Source of the DNA: TMP-24 sp046348855 | GTDB taxonomy: Bacteria; Pseudomonadota; Alphaproteobacteria; Rhodobacterales; Rhodobacteraceae | NCBI GenBank assembly: GCA_046348855.1 | Contig: JAXMDK010000008.1 | Coordinates: 1-64,000 of the forward strand | Direction of reading: 5' to 3' | DNA: 64,000 nucleotides | In this document: one piece after another, positions 53,463 through 61,665 of the stretch | Layout: each line of letters begins with the position of its first letter | Numbering within the stretch: position 1 is the stretch's first letter | Program-made: the position numbers and the translations under genes | Notes under the pieces: generated by a model | What the model saw: only the letters and a program-made list of their open reading frames with translations | Database searches by the model: none | Told to the model about the DNA's origin: nothing

Positions 53463-54812
53463 ATGTCCGGGGCCGCTATTCAAAGTCTGAAGGACCAGAT
53501 TTCCGCTATCCGGGCCGCGCGGCCGCTGGCGCGCGTCGCCGGGATCGGCGGCGGGCTCCTGCGCATTTCCGGCGCCGGCAGCGAATGGTCGATGGGCGAC
53601 CGGGTCTTGATCGAGCCGGCCGCCGGGCCGCCGCTCGCCGGCGAGATCGTCCTTCTCGATGCGGCCGGCGCTGCTGTCCTAGCCGACCGCACGACCGACG
53701 GCATCCGCCTCGGCGATCCCGCCCTGCTGGTCGGCGACACCGGCATTCGCCCGCACGATGGCTGGATCGGCCGGATCATCGACCCGTTCGGCCAGCCGCT
53801 CGACGGCGCGCCGCTCTCTCCGGGCCCGGTCTGCCGGCCGCTCAAGGCCGCGCCGCCACCCGCCGCCGCCCGCGGCCGGCTCGGCAAGCGGCTGGAAACC
53901 GGGATGCGGCTCTTCAACACCTTGCTGCCCCTGGTGCGCGGCCAGCGGATCGGTCTTTTTGCCGGATCGGGGGTCGGAAAATCATCGCTGCTCGCCGCCT
54001 TCGCCCGCCACCTGGAGGCCGACCTGACCGTCGTCGCCCTGATCGGCGAACGTGGGCGCGAACTGCGCGAGTTCGCCGAGGATGTTCTCGGGCCCGAGGA
54101 TCGCGCGCGCAGCATCATCATCGCCGCCACCTCGGACCAGTCGGCGCTCGTCCGGCGGCGCTGCGCCTGGGCGGCGATGGCGGTGGCCGAACATTACCGC
54201 GACCTTGGCCGGCACGTGCTGTTTCTGGCCGATTCGGTGACCCGGCTGGCCGAGGCGCACCGCGAAATCGCCCTCAGCGCCGGCGAGGCCGCGAGCCTGC
54301 GCGGCTACCCTCCCTCGACCGCGCCCCTGGTCATGTCGCTGGCCGAACGCGCCGGGCCCGGGCATCGGCCGGCGGGCGCCGGGGGCGGCGACATCACCGC
54401 GGTCTTTTCGGTGCTGGTCGCCGGGTCCGACATGGATGAACCGATCGCCGATATCCTGCGCGGAACCCTCGACGGCCATGTCGTTCTGGACCGCGCCATC
54501 GCCGAACGCGGCCGCTATCCGGCGGTCGACCTGCTGCGGTCGGTGTCGCGTTCGCTGCCCCATGCGGCGGACGCGACGGAAAACCGGCTGATCGCGCGGG
54601 CAAGGCAGCTGCTGGGCGCCTATGCGCGGGCCGAAATGATGATCCGCGCCGGCCTCTACGCCTCGGGCAGCGACCCGCTGATCGATGCCGCCATCCGCGC
54701 CTGGCCGGAACTCGATGCCTTCATGGCCGAGGATGAGCCGCAGGGCGCGGCGCAAAGCTTCTCGCGCCTCGCGGACATTCTCGACCGGGCAGACCGGCCC
54801 GGCCACGGTTGA
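53463..54812 (+). CDS. fliI: Flagellum-specific ATPase FliI
   Basis: F1-beta-like ATPase of the export apparatus. The 449-residue protein has Walker A GLFAGSGVGKSSLLAAFA, ALIGERGRELREF, the Walker B region LFLADSVTRLAEAHREIALSAGE with GYPPSTAP, and GGGDITAVFSVLVAGSDMDEPIAD. It is alone on the plus strand, divergent from flgB. The usual partner fliJ does not follow; an 836-base gene-free stretch does. Confidence 0.97.
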   Translation: MSGAAIQSLKDQISAIRAARPLARVAGIGGGLLRISGAGSEWSMGDRVLIEPAAGPPLAGEIVLLDAAGAAVLADRTTDGIRLGDPALLVGDTGIRPHDGWIGRIIDPFGQPLDGAPLSPGPVCRPLKAAPPPAAARGRLGKRLETGMRLFNTLLPLVRGQRIGLFAGSGVGKSSLLAAFARHLEADLTVVALIGERGRELREFAEDVLGPEDRARSIIIAATSDQSALVRRRCAWAAMAVAEHYRDLGRHVLFLADSVTRLAEAHREIALSAGEAASLRGYPPSTAPLVMSLAERAGPGHRPAGAGGGDITAVFSVLVAGSDMDEPIADILRGTLDGHVVLDRAIAERGRYPAVDLLRSVSRSLPHAADATENRLIARARQLLGAYARAEMMIRAGLYASGSDPLIDAAIRAWPELDAFMAEDEPQGAAQSFSRLADILDRADRPGHG

Positions 54813-55648
54813 TCCGCCTTCTACCGGGCGGCACGGTCAGGGGCGGTCGGGTTGGCCGGGGCAGTCGGGTCGACGCCATCCCTGCGGCATGACCGGCGCC
54901 TGCCGTCCCCATGCCGCCGTTGCAAACCCGTTGGAGCGACCGGCTTCCCGGGGTCCGCCACCCGATCCGCGCAGTGAAACCCGTTCGACCGACCCGCTTG
55001 GCCATCGCAGGTGCGTCGGCAAGGCGAGCTTACCGAACGACATGCCCATGGCCGGCGTCCGAGGATCGCGCGTCGCCCACCGATCCGGCCGAACCGATAC
55101 GCCGCGCCAACAAAGATGCCCGCAGAACCTGTAGCCTGGCCCGGGCTCAGCTCCCAAAGTCGGACACAGCTAACCAGATAGCACCGGCCGGCATCACCAA
55201 AAGGCCGCCTGCTGACGCACCGCCGGACGACAAGTGCCGGGCCGGCCCGGCAGTCGCGCCAGCACGCATAGGGCGACGCCGACAGGCCGCCGGGGGACCT
55301 CCCGCTCGTGCAGAAACGCACCGCGCGAGCGGGCGACCTGACGGTCCCGGTCAAGGTGGATGCGCAGGGCGCGCCTCGGTGCAAGTGCTGAGTCGCACTC
55401 GCCCTAGCCTGACGGAACGCTGCCAAAGGCTGTGCCCCTGACGATTGGTGGCGACGCGGGATCGTGATCCGGGGTCGCCTCCTGCGCCCGGCCGCGCCCA
55501 CCTGTTGCCGCCCCTCGCCCTGTCGGGAGTGCTGAGGATTGACGGCAAAGCCCGCCCGGCCGGACAAAGTCGGCACCGCAGCCCGGCCGCCCGACCCGGC
55601 CGCTGCCGGCAGGGCCGCTGCGCCGGCAATTCCGCTCATCCTCGCCGT
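54813..55648. other. 836-base gene-free gap within the flagellar island
   Basis: I find no recognisable gene. Open frames on both strands (for example 54821-55639 minus) have Arg/Gly/Pro-rich compositions typical of non-coding high-GC DNA and no domain. Two structures stand out: an interrupted palindrome 55450-55479 (GGCGAC, GCG, GGATC, GT, GATCC, GGG, GTCGCC) and an 8-bp inverted repeat 55301-55333 (CCCGCTCG/CGAGCGGG, 17-base loop). The position is where fliJ or other flagellar genes might be expected, so this may be a decayed gene or an undetected RNA. Confidence 0.5.
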
Positions 55649-56461
55649 TCACGCATAGCGCGACAGCGTCCCGCCGCTGCTACCCGACGACTGCAACAGG
55701 GACAGCACCGTCGACGACTGGCCCGTGGAGGCCGCCGATCGCGCCAGAAAGAGTCGCACCACCTTTTCGACCTTTGCCGGATCGGTGAATTGCTCGATCC
55801 GGCTGTCCCCCAGAGCCGTCGAGGCCCGCGATTTCATGATCGTCAGCTGTTTGTCGATATCGACCGACACGAAACTCGACGGCAGGCCGAACGCCTGCTG
55901 CAGGACCTTCCGCAAGGGCGGAGAGCCGAGCACAGCATACCATTTGCCGTCAGCGGACAGCGACCGGGTGGCGATGGTGGCCAGTTCGCGGCGGGCATCG
56001 AGCGCCAGCCGCATGTCCTCATTCACAGTGCCGACCGCCGCCTCGAACTTCTGGGTCTCGTAGGCGCCCAGCACCTTGTCAGCGAAATCCGACATCCTGG
56101 TATTCGCAACCGGAAAGTCACCAAAGCCGAAGGCCCTGGAAAACTCCAGATAGCGCTTGTCCGCCAAGCGGTTTGCCAATGCGCCGTCCTGCAGGGTTCC
56201 GCCTTCGAGTACCCTCTTCAGGAAGGCCCGGTTGTTGATGTCCGCGTCGAGTCCGTAGGCGGACAGGGCGACAGACAGGAGCCGCCGGTCGGCCAGCAGT
56301 TCGTCGGCGCTGCTGATCGAGCCGATCCTGTCGCGAAAATAGGCCTCGTCACGTTGCAGCGCCGCAGTCGCCACGAAGGCCTTCTTCTGCGCGGCCAGCG
56401 TCCGGGACAGGAACGACCAGCCGACCAGTCCCCCGGACGGGACGAAGGGCGTGAAGCTCAC
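55649..56461 (-). CDS. DUF1217 flagellar-cluster protein
   Basis: A 270-residue protein of the DUF1217 family, common in alphaproteobacterial flagellar loci and of unknown function. It is predominantly helical, with repeated segments of the type ADELLADRRLLSVALSAYGLDADINNRAFLKRVLEGG, DFADKVLGAYETQKFEAAVG and IEQFTDPAKVEKVVRLFLARS. No signal peptide. It overlaps flbT by four bases, so it is coupled to flagellin-regulatory genes; a structural or secreted flagellar role is possible. Confidence 0.85.
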   Translation of the reverse strand: MSFTPFVPSGGLVGWSFLSRTLAAQKKAFVATAALQRDEAYFRDRIGSISSADELLADRRLLSVALSAYGLDADINNRAFLKRVLEGGTLQDGALANRLADKRYLEFSRAFGFGDFPVANTRMSDFADKVLGAYETQKFEAAVGTVNEDMRLALDARRELATIATRSLSADGKWYAVLGSPPLRKVLQQAFGLPSSFVSVDIDKQLTIMKSRASTALGDSRIEQFTDPAKVEKVVRLFLARSAASTGQSSTVLSLLQSSGSSGGTLSRYA

Positions 56462-56862
56462 GCCCGGACCGCCGCCAGGAGCCGGGCCTCGCGCGGCAAC
56501 AAGGCCCGCAGCGACTTCAGCGCCTGGTAGAACTGATCGTCGAGCAGTGCCTCGGTCGCCGCCGCAAGCTGGTTGCGGCTGTCATGGTCGGTCAGGGCCA
56601 GGCTCAGCTGTTCGACACCGCGGATCAGTTGCTGCTTGGCCTCGGCCGGGGCGGCATCGCCCGACAGGACCAACTGGGCGATGTAGCAGAGCCGCCGGAC
56701 AGGCGTGTTCACTTCGCCCGGATGGATCGCGTCGCGCAGGCGGAGGATGTTGGCGTTGGGCGTCAGAATCGCCAACCGCGAGCGTTTGTCGCCATTCTCG
56801 ATGACCGCGCCGTTGATCAGCACCCGTTCGTGCGGGCCGAGTTTCAGGACCAACCCGCTCAT
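56458..56862 (-). CDS. flbT: Flagellar biosynthesis repressor FlbT
   Basis: A 134-residue protein that in Caulobacter binds the flagellin mRNA leader and couples its translation and decay to hook completion. The family opening LVLKLGPHERVLINGAVIENGDKRSRLAILTPNANILRLRDAI is intact, followed by VRRLCYIAQLVLSGD. It overlaps flaF and the DUF1217 gene by four bases each (ATGA). The long flagellin 5' leader upstream (over 150 bases) is a possible target. Confidence 0.93.
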   Translation of the reverse strand: MSGLVLKLGPHERVLINGAVIENGDKRSRLAILTPNANILRLRDAIHPGEVNTPVRRLCYIAQLVLSGDAAPAEAKQQLIRGVEQLSLALTDHDSRNQLAAATEALLDDQFYQALKSLRALLPREARLLAAVRA

Positions 56863-57236
56863 ATCCGGTCATCCCCGCCGCGCAGGCCCCGCATGACCGC
56901 GACGTTGATGTCGATGAGCGCGCGCGGATCGGCGCCGCCGGCCAAAACCTTCGACGTGTGCTGGCGGGTGAATTCGGCCAGGTAGAACAGCCGCCCCCGG
57001 AGCGGGGCCGGCAGGCCGTTGGTCGGCTCGGCGACATCGGCGGCGATCAGCGTCCAGAGCCTGAGGTTGTCGTGCAGCGCCGCCGCCAGCGCCGGAAAAT
57101 CCGCCCCGGTCGCGGACACCGCCGCGTTCAGCCTGCGGGTGGCAGTGGCAAAAGCCTCATGTTCGATGTCGCGAGGGGTGCGCGCCGCGCTTGCCGATCC
57201 GGCATAGGTCGCGAGCGCCATCAGTTGTGCGGTCAC
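56859..57236 (-). CDS. flaF: Flagellar biosynthesis regulator FlaF
   Basis: A 125-residue helical protein needed for flagellin secretion and synthesis, partner of FlbT. Recognisable stretches are RTPRDIEHEAFATATRRLNAA, ALAAALHDNLRLWTLIAADV and GLPAPLRGRLFYLAEFTRQHTSKVLAG. It lies 81 bases after the flagellin stop on the same strand. The intervening sequence contains a very GC-rich hairpin without a T tract. Confidence 0.93.
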   Translation of the reverse strand: MTAQLMALATYAGSASAARTPRDIEHEAFATATRRLNAAVSATGADFPALAAALHDNLRLWTLIAADVAEPTNGLPAPLRGRLFYLAEFTRQHTSKVLAGGADPRALIDINVAVMRGLRGGDDRI

Positions 57237-57317
57237 TTCGGAGCCTTCCCTTCGATGTCAGTGGCGGGCGCGCGGCGGGGCGGGGGGGCGCGGCCCGGGC
57301 CCCCCCGGCCGTCCCGG

Positions 57318-58529
57318 TCAGCCGCGGAACAGCGACAGGATGTGCTGCGGCGCCTGGTTGGCGATCGACAGCGACTGGATGCCCAGCTGCTGCTGGACCT
57401 GCAGCGCCTGCAACCGGGCCGACGCCTCCTCCATGTCAGCGTCGACAAGCGAACCGATCCCCGCCTTCAGTGAATCCGACAGCTGGGTGACAAACTTGTT
57501 CTGGATGTCGATGCGGCTTTGCGCCGAGCCGAATTCAGCAGCCGCGTCGATGCCCGTCTGGATCAGCGTCTCGATGTTGCCGAGCGCCGCCTGGGCACCA
57601 GCCGCCGTCGAGACGTCGATGGCCGACAGGGCCGCCAGACCGCCGGAACCGGCATTCTTGAACTGGGCCGACACGGTCTGGTCCTTGGTGCCAGCGTTGC
57701 TGAAATCCAGCTCACCGGGGTTGCCGCTGTCATAGTCCACGGTCAGCCCGGCGATCCCCAACTTGTCGATCGCGTTCTTCAGCCCCACGGCCACAAGGTC
57801 CGAGGTGGTCGTCGCCGCAACATCGCTGGCGCTGACCGTGTAGGTCGCGGTCTTGCCGCCGATCGAGATGGTCACGCTGTCGCCCGCGGCGAAGCTGGTA
57901 GACGAATCGTCGATGACGATCTTTCCGGTGCCGCTGGCGTTGTCGAGCTGGAACCCGGCGGTGTCGCCGTTGGTCGAGGCATTGTCCGAGCCGGAAAGCA
58001 CCGCCTTGGCGGCATAGGCCCCGGTGGAAAGGTCCTGGGCATTGACCGCGATCGAGGAGGTGGTGACCGAGCCGTTCGACTGCCGGTCGAGCGAGGCCAG
58101 CACATTGACCGTCGTCTGCGACCCGTTGACCAGATTGAGGCCGTTGAACTGGGCCGCCCCGACCACGGTGTTGATCTGCGAGCGCAGCACGCCGATGTCG
58201 GTTTGGATCTTCGCGCGGTCGACGTTGTCTTGCTGGGCGGCGACGATCTTGCCCTTGATCTCGGTCAGAAGGTCGGTGACGGTTTCCGACGCCTGACGGG
58301 CGACCCCGACCGTCGACTGACCAAGGGACAGGCTGTCGGAAATGCCCTTGAAGCCCTTGACGTCCGCCTCCATCACTTTCGAGATCGCCCAGACCGCCGA
58401 ATTGTCGCGGGCCGAGGCGACCGACTTGCCGGTCGAAATCTCGTCCTGGGTCTTGTTGAGGCTGGTGTTGATTCCGCGCAGGGTCTGCAGCGCCACCATG
58501 GAGCTGCTGTTCGTCAGAATGCTCGACAT
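57318..58529 (-). CDS. fliC: Flagellin
   Basis: A 403-residue filament subunit. The conserved N-terminal D0/D1 part is MSSILTNSSSMVALQTLRGINTSLNKTQDEISTGKSV, and the C-terminal D0/D1 part ends EASARLQALQVQQQLGIQSLSIANQAPQHILSLF. The middle (about residues 170-310) is a variable, Asp/Ser/Thr-rich, low-Lys surface domain. ATG 58529 follows GAAGGAATATC. It is the only flagellin in the window, with flaF and flbT directly downstream. Confidence 0.96.
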   Translation of the reverse strand: MSSILTNSSSMVALQTLRGINTSLNKTQDEISTGKSVASARDNSAVWAISKVMEADVKGFKGISDSLSLGQSTVGVARQASETVTDLLTEIKGKIVAAQQDNVDRAKIQTDIGVLRSQINTVVGAAQFNGLNLVNGSQTTVNVLASLDRQSNGSVTTSSIAVNAQDLSTGAYAAKAVLSGSDNASTNGDTAGFQLDNASGTGKIVIDDSSTSFAAGDSVTISIGGKTATYTVSASDVAATTTSDLVAVGLKNAIDKLGIAGLTVDYDSGNPGELDFSNAGTKDQTVSAQFKNAGSGGLAALSAIDVSTAAGAQAALGNIETLIQTGIDAAAEFGSAQSRIDIQNKFVTQLSDSLKAGIGSLVDADMEEASARLQALQVQQQLGIQSLSIANQAPQHILSLFRG

Positions 58530-58677
58530 CCGATATTCCTTCGCAAAGGGGCGCTTTGCGCCCGTTGAGGTGCCATCGTCGATGGCCGTGGCGGTGTTCT
58601 GACCGAAACGGACTGCCGGGTTCGCCCTGTCCGCGCCACCCCGACCGGGGCGCAAGGCCGACCTTGGCCGGGATACT

Positions 58678-58692
58678 CTAAGGAAGTGCTAA
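58678..58692 (-). promoter_or_regulatory. Candidate CtrA-type box upstream of flagellin
   Basis: On the minus strand TTAG-CACTTCC-TTAG, two TTAG half-sites with a 7-base spacer, lie about 150 bases upstream of the flagellin ATG. Both half-sites differ from TTAA at the last base, so confidence is low on its own. The spacing matches the boxes near flgB and near fliK. Confidence 0.25.
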
Positions 58693-58730
58693 AAGCCGGG
58701 ACCAAATAGGAAAAAGTCGAACCATCCGGC

Positions 58731-59069
58731 TCAGGCCCGCCGTTCGACGCCTTGCGCGGACGCGCCGTGACGGACCGTGCGGCCTTCGGCGGTATAGACC
58801 GACAGTCCCTTGCCGGCCTCGCGCAGGGCCCTCAGCCGTTCGGCCGCGGCCCTGACCCCCTTCATCGCCGCGCCGATTAGCACTTCGTTGGCGCGGGCCT
58901 GGCGGCGCAGTTCGGCCAGGCCGGCCGGTTCGATCCGCGCCCCATCCAGTGCGGCGGTGGCCGCATCCTCCAGTTGCGCGACCAGCGGCGCCAGCCCGTC
59001 GATCCGGCCCGCCAGGAGGCATTGTCGCAGTTGGTCCTGAAGGCGGAGAATGTCGCGCAGGCCGCTCAT
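58731..59069 (-). CDS. FlgN-like flagellar export chaperone
   Basis: A 112-residue all-helical protein: MSGLRDILRLQDQLRQCLLAG, then ARIEPAGLAELRRQARANEVLIGAAMKGVRAAAERLRAL, ending with a polar tail (GKGLSVYTAEGRTVRHG). The size, helical hairpins and the LIGAAMKGV/TAEG tail match FlgN, the chaperone of hook-filament junction proteins FlgK and FlgL. It overlaps the rod-binding gene by four bases. flgK and flgL are not in the window. Confidence 0.75.
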   Translation of the reverse strand: MSGLRDILRLQDQLRQCLLAGRIDGLAPLVAQLEDAATAALDGARIEPAGLAELRRQARANEVLIGAAMKGVRAAAERLRALREAGKGLSVYTAEGRTVRHGASAQGVERRA

Positions 59070-59350
59070 GGCTCCACCCCGGTGCGTGCGGCAAGCGACC
59101 TGTAGATCGCTTCGCCCAGCCCGATTCCGCCGTGGCGGGCCATCGCCCTGGCTTCCTGTTCGACCAGGAAGGAGGAAAACTGGTCCTCGCCAGTACCGCC
59201 GCCGAATTCTTCGCGCGGGGCGGCGGCGCCCATCGGCTTGAGCATCTCGGCCAAGAAGGTCGCCTCCAGATCCTCGGCCGCCTGATGCATCCCGCGCGCC
59301 GCCGTAGCGGGCTGCGCCGCCGGCATGGGCCGACTCGGCTGAAGCTCCAT
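59066..59350 (-). CDS. Rod-binding protein (FlgJ N-terminal-domain type)
   Basis: A 94-residue protein containing just the rod-binding domain: AAEDLEATFLAEMLKPMGAAAPREEFGGGTGEDQFSSFLVEQEARAMARHGGIGLGEAIYRSL. It lacks the muramidase half of enterobacterial FlgJ, as is usual in alphaproteobacteria, so rod growth through murein would need a separate hydrolase. ATG 59350 follows GGAGAAAACC; an upstream open frame is unsupported. It is divergent from fliK. Confidence 0.88.
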   Translation of the reverse strand: MELQPSRPMPAAQPATAARGMHQAAEDLEATFLAEMLKPMGAAAPREEFGGGTGEDQFSSFLVEQEARAMARHGGIGLGEAIYRSLAARTGVEP

Positions 59351-59364
59351 GGTTTTCTCCGTTC

Positions 59365-59410
59365 GTTGCAATTCTCTGCAACAAACCAGACGGCGGTAAA
59401 GAAGCGGTAA
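59365..59410. promoter_or_regulatory. Control region between rod-binding gene and fliK
   Basis: It contains GTTGCA-ATTCTC-TGCAAC, a perfect 6-bp inverted repeat (59365-59382), and two GTAA half-sites with a 7-base spacer (59396-59410; TTAC-N7-TTAC on the minus strand). The second has the spacing of CtrA-type boxes seen at the other two flagellar promoters. Functions are inferred. Confidence 0.3.
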
Positions 59411-59446
59411 CCCGGCTTTGCCAATGTTGCGCCGACAGCGGCAGGG

Positions 59447-60895
59447 ATGCGGGCCAGAATGGACATCGAAGGTTTTCACGATCTGCCACTGCGCAGGGCC
59501 GGCGGCACAGAAGATCGGGGCGACCCTGCCGACGCGGGTGGCGACGGGTTTGTCGTGGCACTTCTGGCCCTGCAGGCCGAACCGGCGGATGCGCAGGCAC
59601 CATCGGCGGCGACCGGCTACAGGTCCGAAGACCCCGGGGGTGGCAAGCCCGGCGATGGCACGGCGGAAGATGCCGGCCCGGCTGGGGCCAACGGGCTGTC
59701 ATGGCTCGTCGGCCTTCTGGCGACAGCGCCGCCACCGGGCGGTCCACCCCCGTCGACCGCATCCACGATGCCGGCCGGCGCGGCCGGCAGCAGCCGTTCC
59801 GCAACAACCGGGGACGGCAAGCCGATCCTGGCTTTGGGCTTGGGTGTCGCACTTACCGGCGCTTCGGCGTTGGGCAGTCCGGCCTCGGACCCTGTGCAAG
59901 CGCCCGTTCAGTTCGATGCCGGCGGCACGGGCGATCCTCCGCGCCCAGCCCTATCGCCACCTGTGTCACAGCGCGGCAGCGGCGCCGATCAACCTGATCC
60001 ACCGTGGAAGGGCAGCACGATCGCACCGCCACCAGCCGATCAAGCCGGCGCGGCCGCCAGCGTCTTTTCGGTCGCCGCAGGCCCACCAGCGGCGGCGGCC
60101 CCACAGACGACCCCCGATGAGCCTGTCGACAGCGCGCCATTCGCCGAATCGCGGCCAGAACCACCGGCCCAAGTATCAGGCCGGCCGGTCCCGGCGCGAC
60201 CAAAGCCCACGGCCGGAAAGGCTGTGCACTTTGGAACACCGTACTCCGGGGCGCAGCGTGCCGGCCGAGTGGGGCGCGAAGGGGCGGGTCTCGTCGTCGA
60301 CCAACCGGCCTCACCCACTGCGGATCAGGCGGCCGCGGGGACCGATGCCACAGCCAGGTCTGCCGCCGAGCCCGATGGGCTGAAACCGTTCGCGGCGCCA
60401 GCCCAGGACGGCCCACCCACCGTAGCGGCGGCCGACGCCCCGGCATCCGCCGATGGCCCGGCCAGTCACACCGAGGCCGCAAGCACCCCGCCGCACCGGC
60501 CGCTGCCCGCCGCCATCGCCCATCAGCTTGCCGTGAACATTTCCCACCGGCCGGGCCATTCGGTCGTCGTGACGCTCAGCCCCGATGAACTGGGCAAGGT
60601 CACGATGAACGTCTCGGCGCAGGACGGAACGCTGACACTCGCGCTTTCGGTCGAACGGGGCGACACGCTCGACCTTCTGCGCCGCCACATCGACCAGCTG
60701 GCCCAGGATTTCCGCGACCTCGGTTTCTGCCACCTGAACTTCAGCTTCAGCCAGGACCGGCAGGGCCACCCCGGCGCCGACGACCAGCCGGCAACAACGG
60801 GGCACAATTCAGTGCCAATCGCCGCCAGCCCGCCCGAACCTTCGCCGGCCACCCCGCCATCCGCCCGCCAGGACGGGCTCGATCTCCGCCTCTGA
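59447..60895 (+). CDS. fliK: Flagellar hook-length control protein FliK
   Basis: Secreted ruler that sets hook length and switches export specificity. The 482-residue protein has residues 1-330 Pro/Ala/Gly-rich and poorly conserved. The C-terminal FliK domain is clear: INHQLAVN-like HQLAVNISHRPGHSVVVTLSP, DELGKVTMNVSAQDGTLTLALSVERGDTLDLLRRH and QDFRDLGFCHLNFSF. ATG 59447 is used; ATG 59459 is an alternative, and neither has a strong ribosome-binding site. flgD follows after 8 bases. Confidence 0.88.
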   Translation: MRARMDIEGFHDLPLRRAGGTEDRGDPADAGGDGFVVALLALQAEPADAQAPSAATGYRSEDPGGGKPGDGTAEDAGPAGANGLSWLVGLLATAPPPGGPPPSTASTMPAGAAGSSRSATTGDGKPILALGLGVALTGASALGSPASDPVQAPVQFDAGGTGDPPRPALSPPVSQRGSGADQPDPPWKGSTIAPPPADQAGAAASVFSVAAGPPAAAAPQTTPDEPVDSAPFAESRPEPPAQVSGRPVPARPKPTAGKAVHFGTPYSGAQRAGRVGREGAGLVVDQPASPTADQAAAGTDATARSAAEPDGLKPFAAPAQDGPPTVAAADAPASADGPASHTEAASTPPHRPLPAAIAHQLAVNISHRPGHSVVVTLSPDELGKVTMNVSAQDGTLTLALSVERGDTLDLLRRHIDQLAQDFRDLGFCHLNFSFSQDRQGHPGADDQPATTGHNSVPIAASPPEPSPATPPSARQDGLDLRL

Positions 60896-60903
60896 GGATT
60901 GTC

Positions 60904-61578
60904 ATGACCGTTCAGATCGCCACCGAAACCCGCTCGACCTTCCAGTCCTCGCAGGCCGCCGCCGGCAGCTCCACAAAGACCGATGGCACGAAGATTTCCA
61001 CCGACTACCAGATGTTTCTGAAAATGCTGACCGCGCAGATGAAAAACCAGGACCCGCTCAACCCGATCGATTCGACCGATTATGCGACGCAACTCGCCAC
61101 GTTTTCGGGGGTCGAACAGCAGGTCAAGACCAATGACCTGCTGACGTCGCTGACCGGGCAACTCGGCGTCTCGGGCATGGGCCAGTTGGCCTCCTGGGTG
61201 GGGATGAAGGCGCGGGCGGCGGTGGCCGTCCCCTATCTGGGTCAGCCCGTCACCCTTTACCCGACCCCGGCCACCGGTGCCGACCGAACGTTTCTGGTGG
61301 CCACCGACAGCCAGGGCCACGAGGTTTCGCGCGAAGAGATCCCGGTTTCGTCCGATCCCGTGAACTGGACGGGCACCACGGCCGCCGGCGGGCAGGTCCT
61401 GCCGGGCACCTATTCGTTCAGGCTGGAAAGCTATACGGCGGGCAAGCTCGTCTCGACCGACAAGGTCGATGTCTACAGCCGCATCAAGGAGGCGCGGCTG
61501 GGCACCGATGGCGCCGTCCTTCTGACCGAGGGCGGCGATACGGTCGCCCCCGCCGACATCAAGGCGCTGTGCCCTTGA
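60904..61578 (+). CDS. flgD: Flagellar hook cap/assembly protein FlgD
   Basis: Scaffold protein for hook assembly. In the 224-residue protein the conserved N-terminal region is YQMFLKMLTAQMKNQDPLNPIDSTDYATQLATFSGVEQQVKTNDLL. A C-terminal Ig-like/tudor part follows (VATDSQGHEVSREEIPV, PGTYSFRLESYTAGKLVSTDKVDVYSRI). It is co-transcribed with fliK. flgE, the hook subunit, is not in the window. The gene is convergent with ubiB, about 90 bases apart. Confidence 0.95.
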   Translation: MTVQIATETRSTFQSSQAAAGSSTKTDGTKISTDYQMFLKMLTAQMKNQDPLNPIDSTDYATQLATFSGVEQQVKTNDLLTSLTGQLGVSGMGQLASWVGMKARAAVAVPYLGQPVTLYPTPATGADRTFLVATDSQGHEVSREEIPVSSDPVNWTGTTAAGGQVLPGTYSFRLESYTAGKLVSTDKVDVYSRIKEARLGTDGAVLLTEGGDTVAPADIKALCP

Positions 61579-61665
61579 CCGCCCGGAACCCGTCCGACGA
61601 GTGTAAACCAAGGCGGCGGCAAGGAGCCCGGCGCCCGCCGAAGCCCGATCCCGATCGGTCAGGCC

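Noticed and set aside
54821..55639. A 272-codon minus-strand open frame filling the flagellar gap
   Set aside because: Arg/Gly/Ala-rich composition, no secondary-structure pattern or family motif, and no convincing ribosome-binding site.
57240..57317. Flagellin terminator in the C/G-run region before flaF
   Set aside because: An 8-bp stem of G and C runs can form, but no T tract follows; it may reflect low-complexity sequence only.
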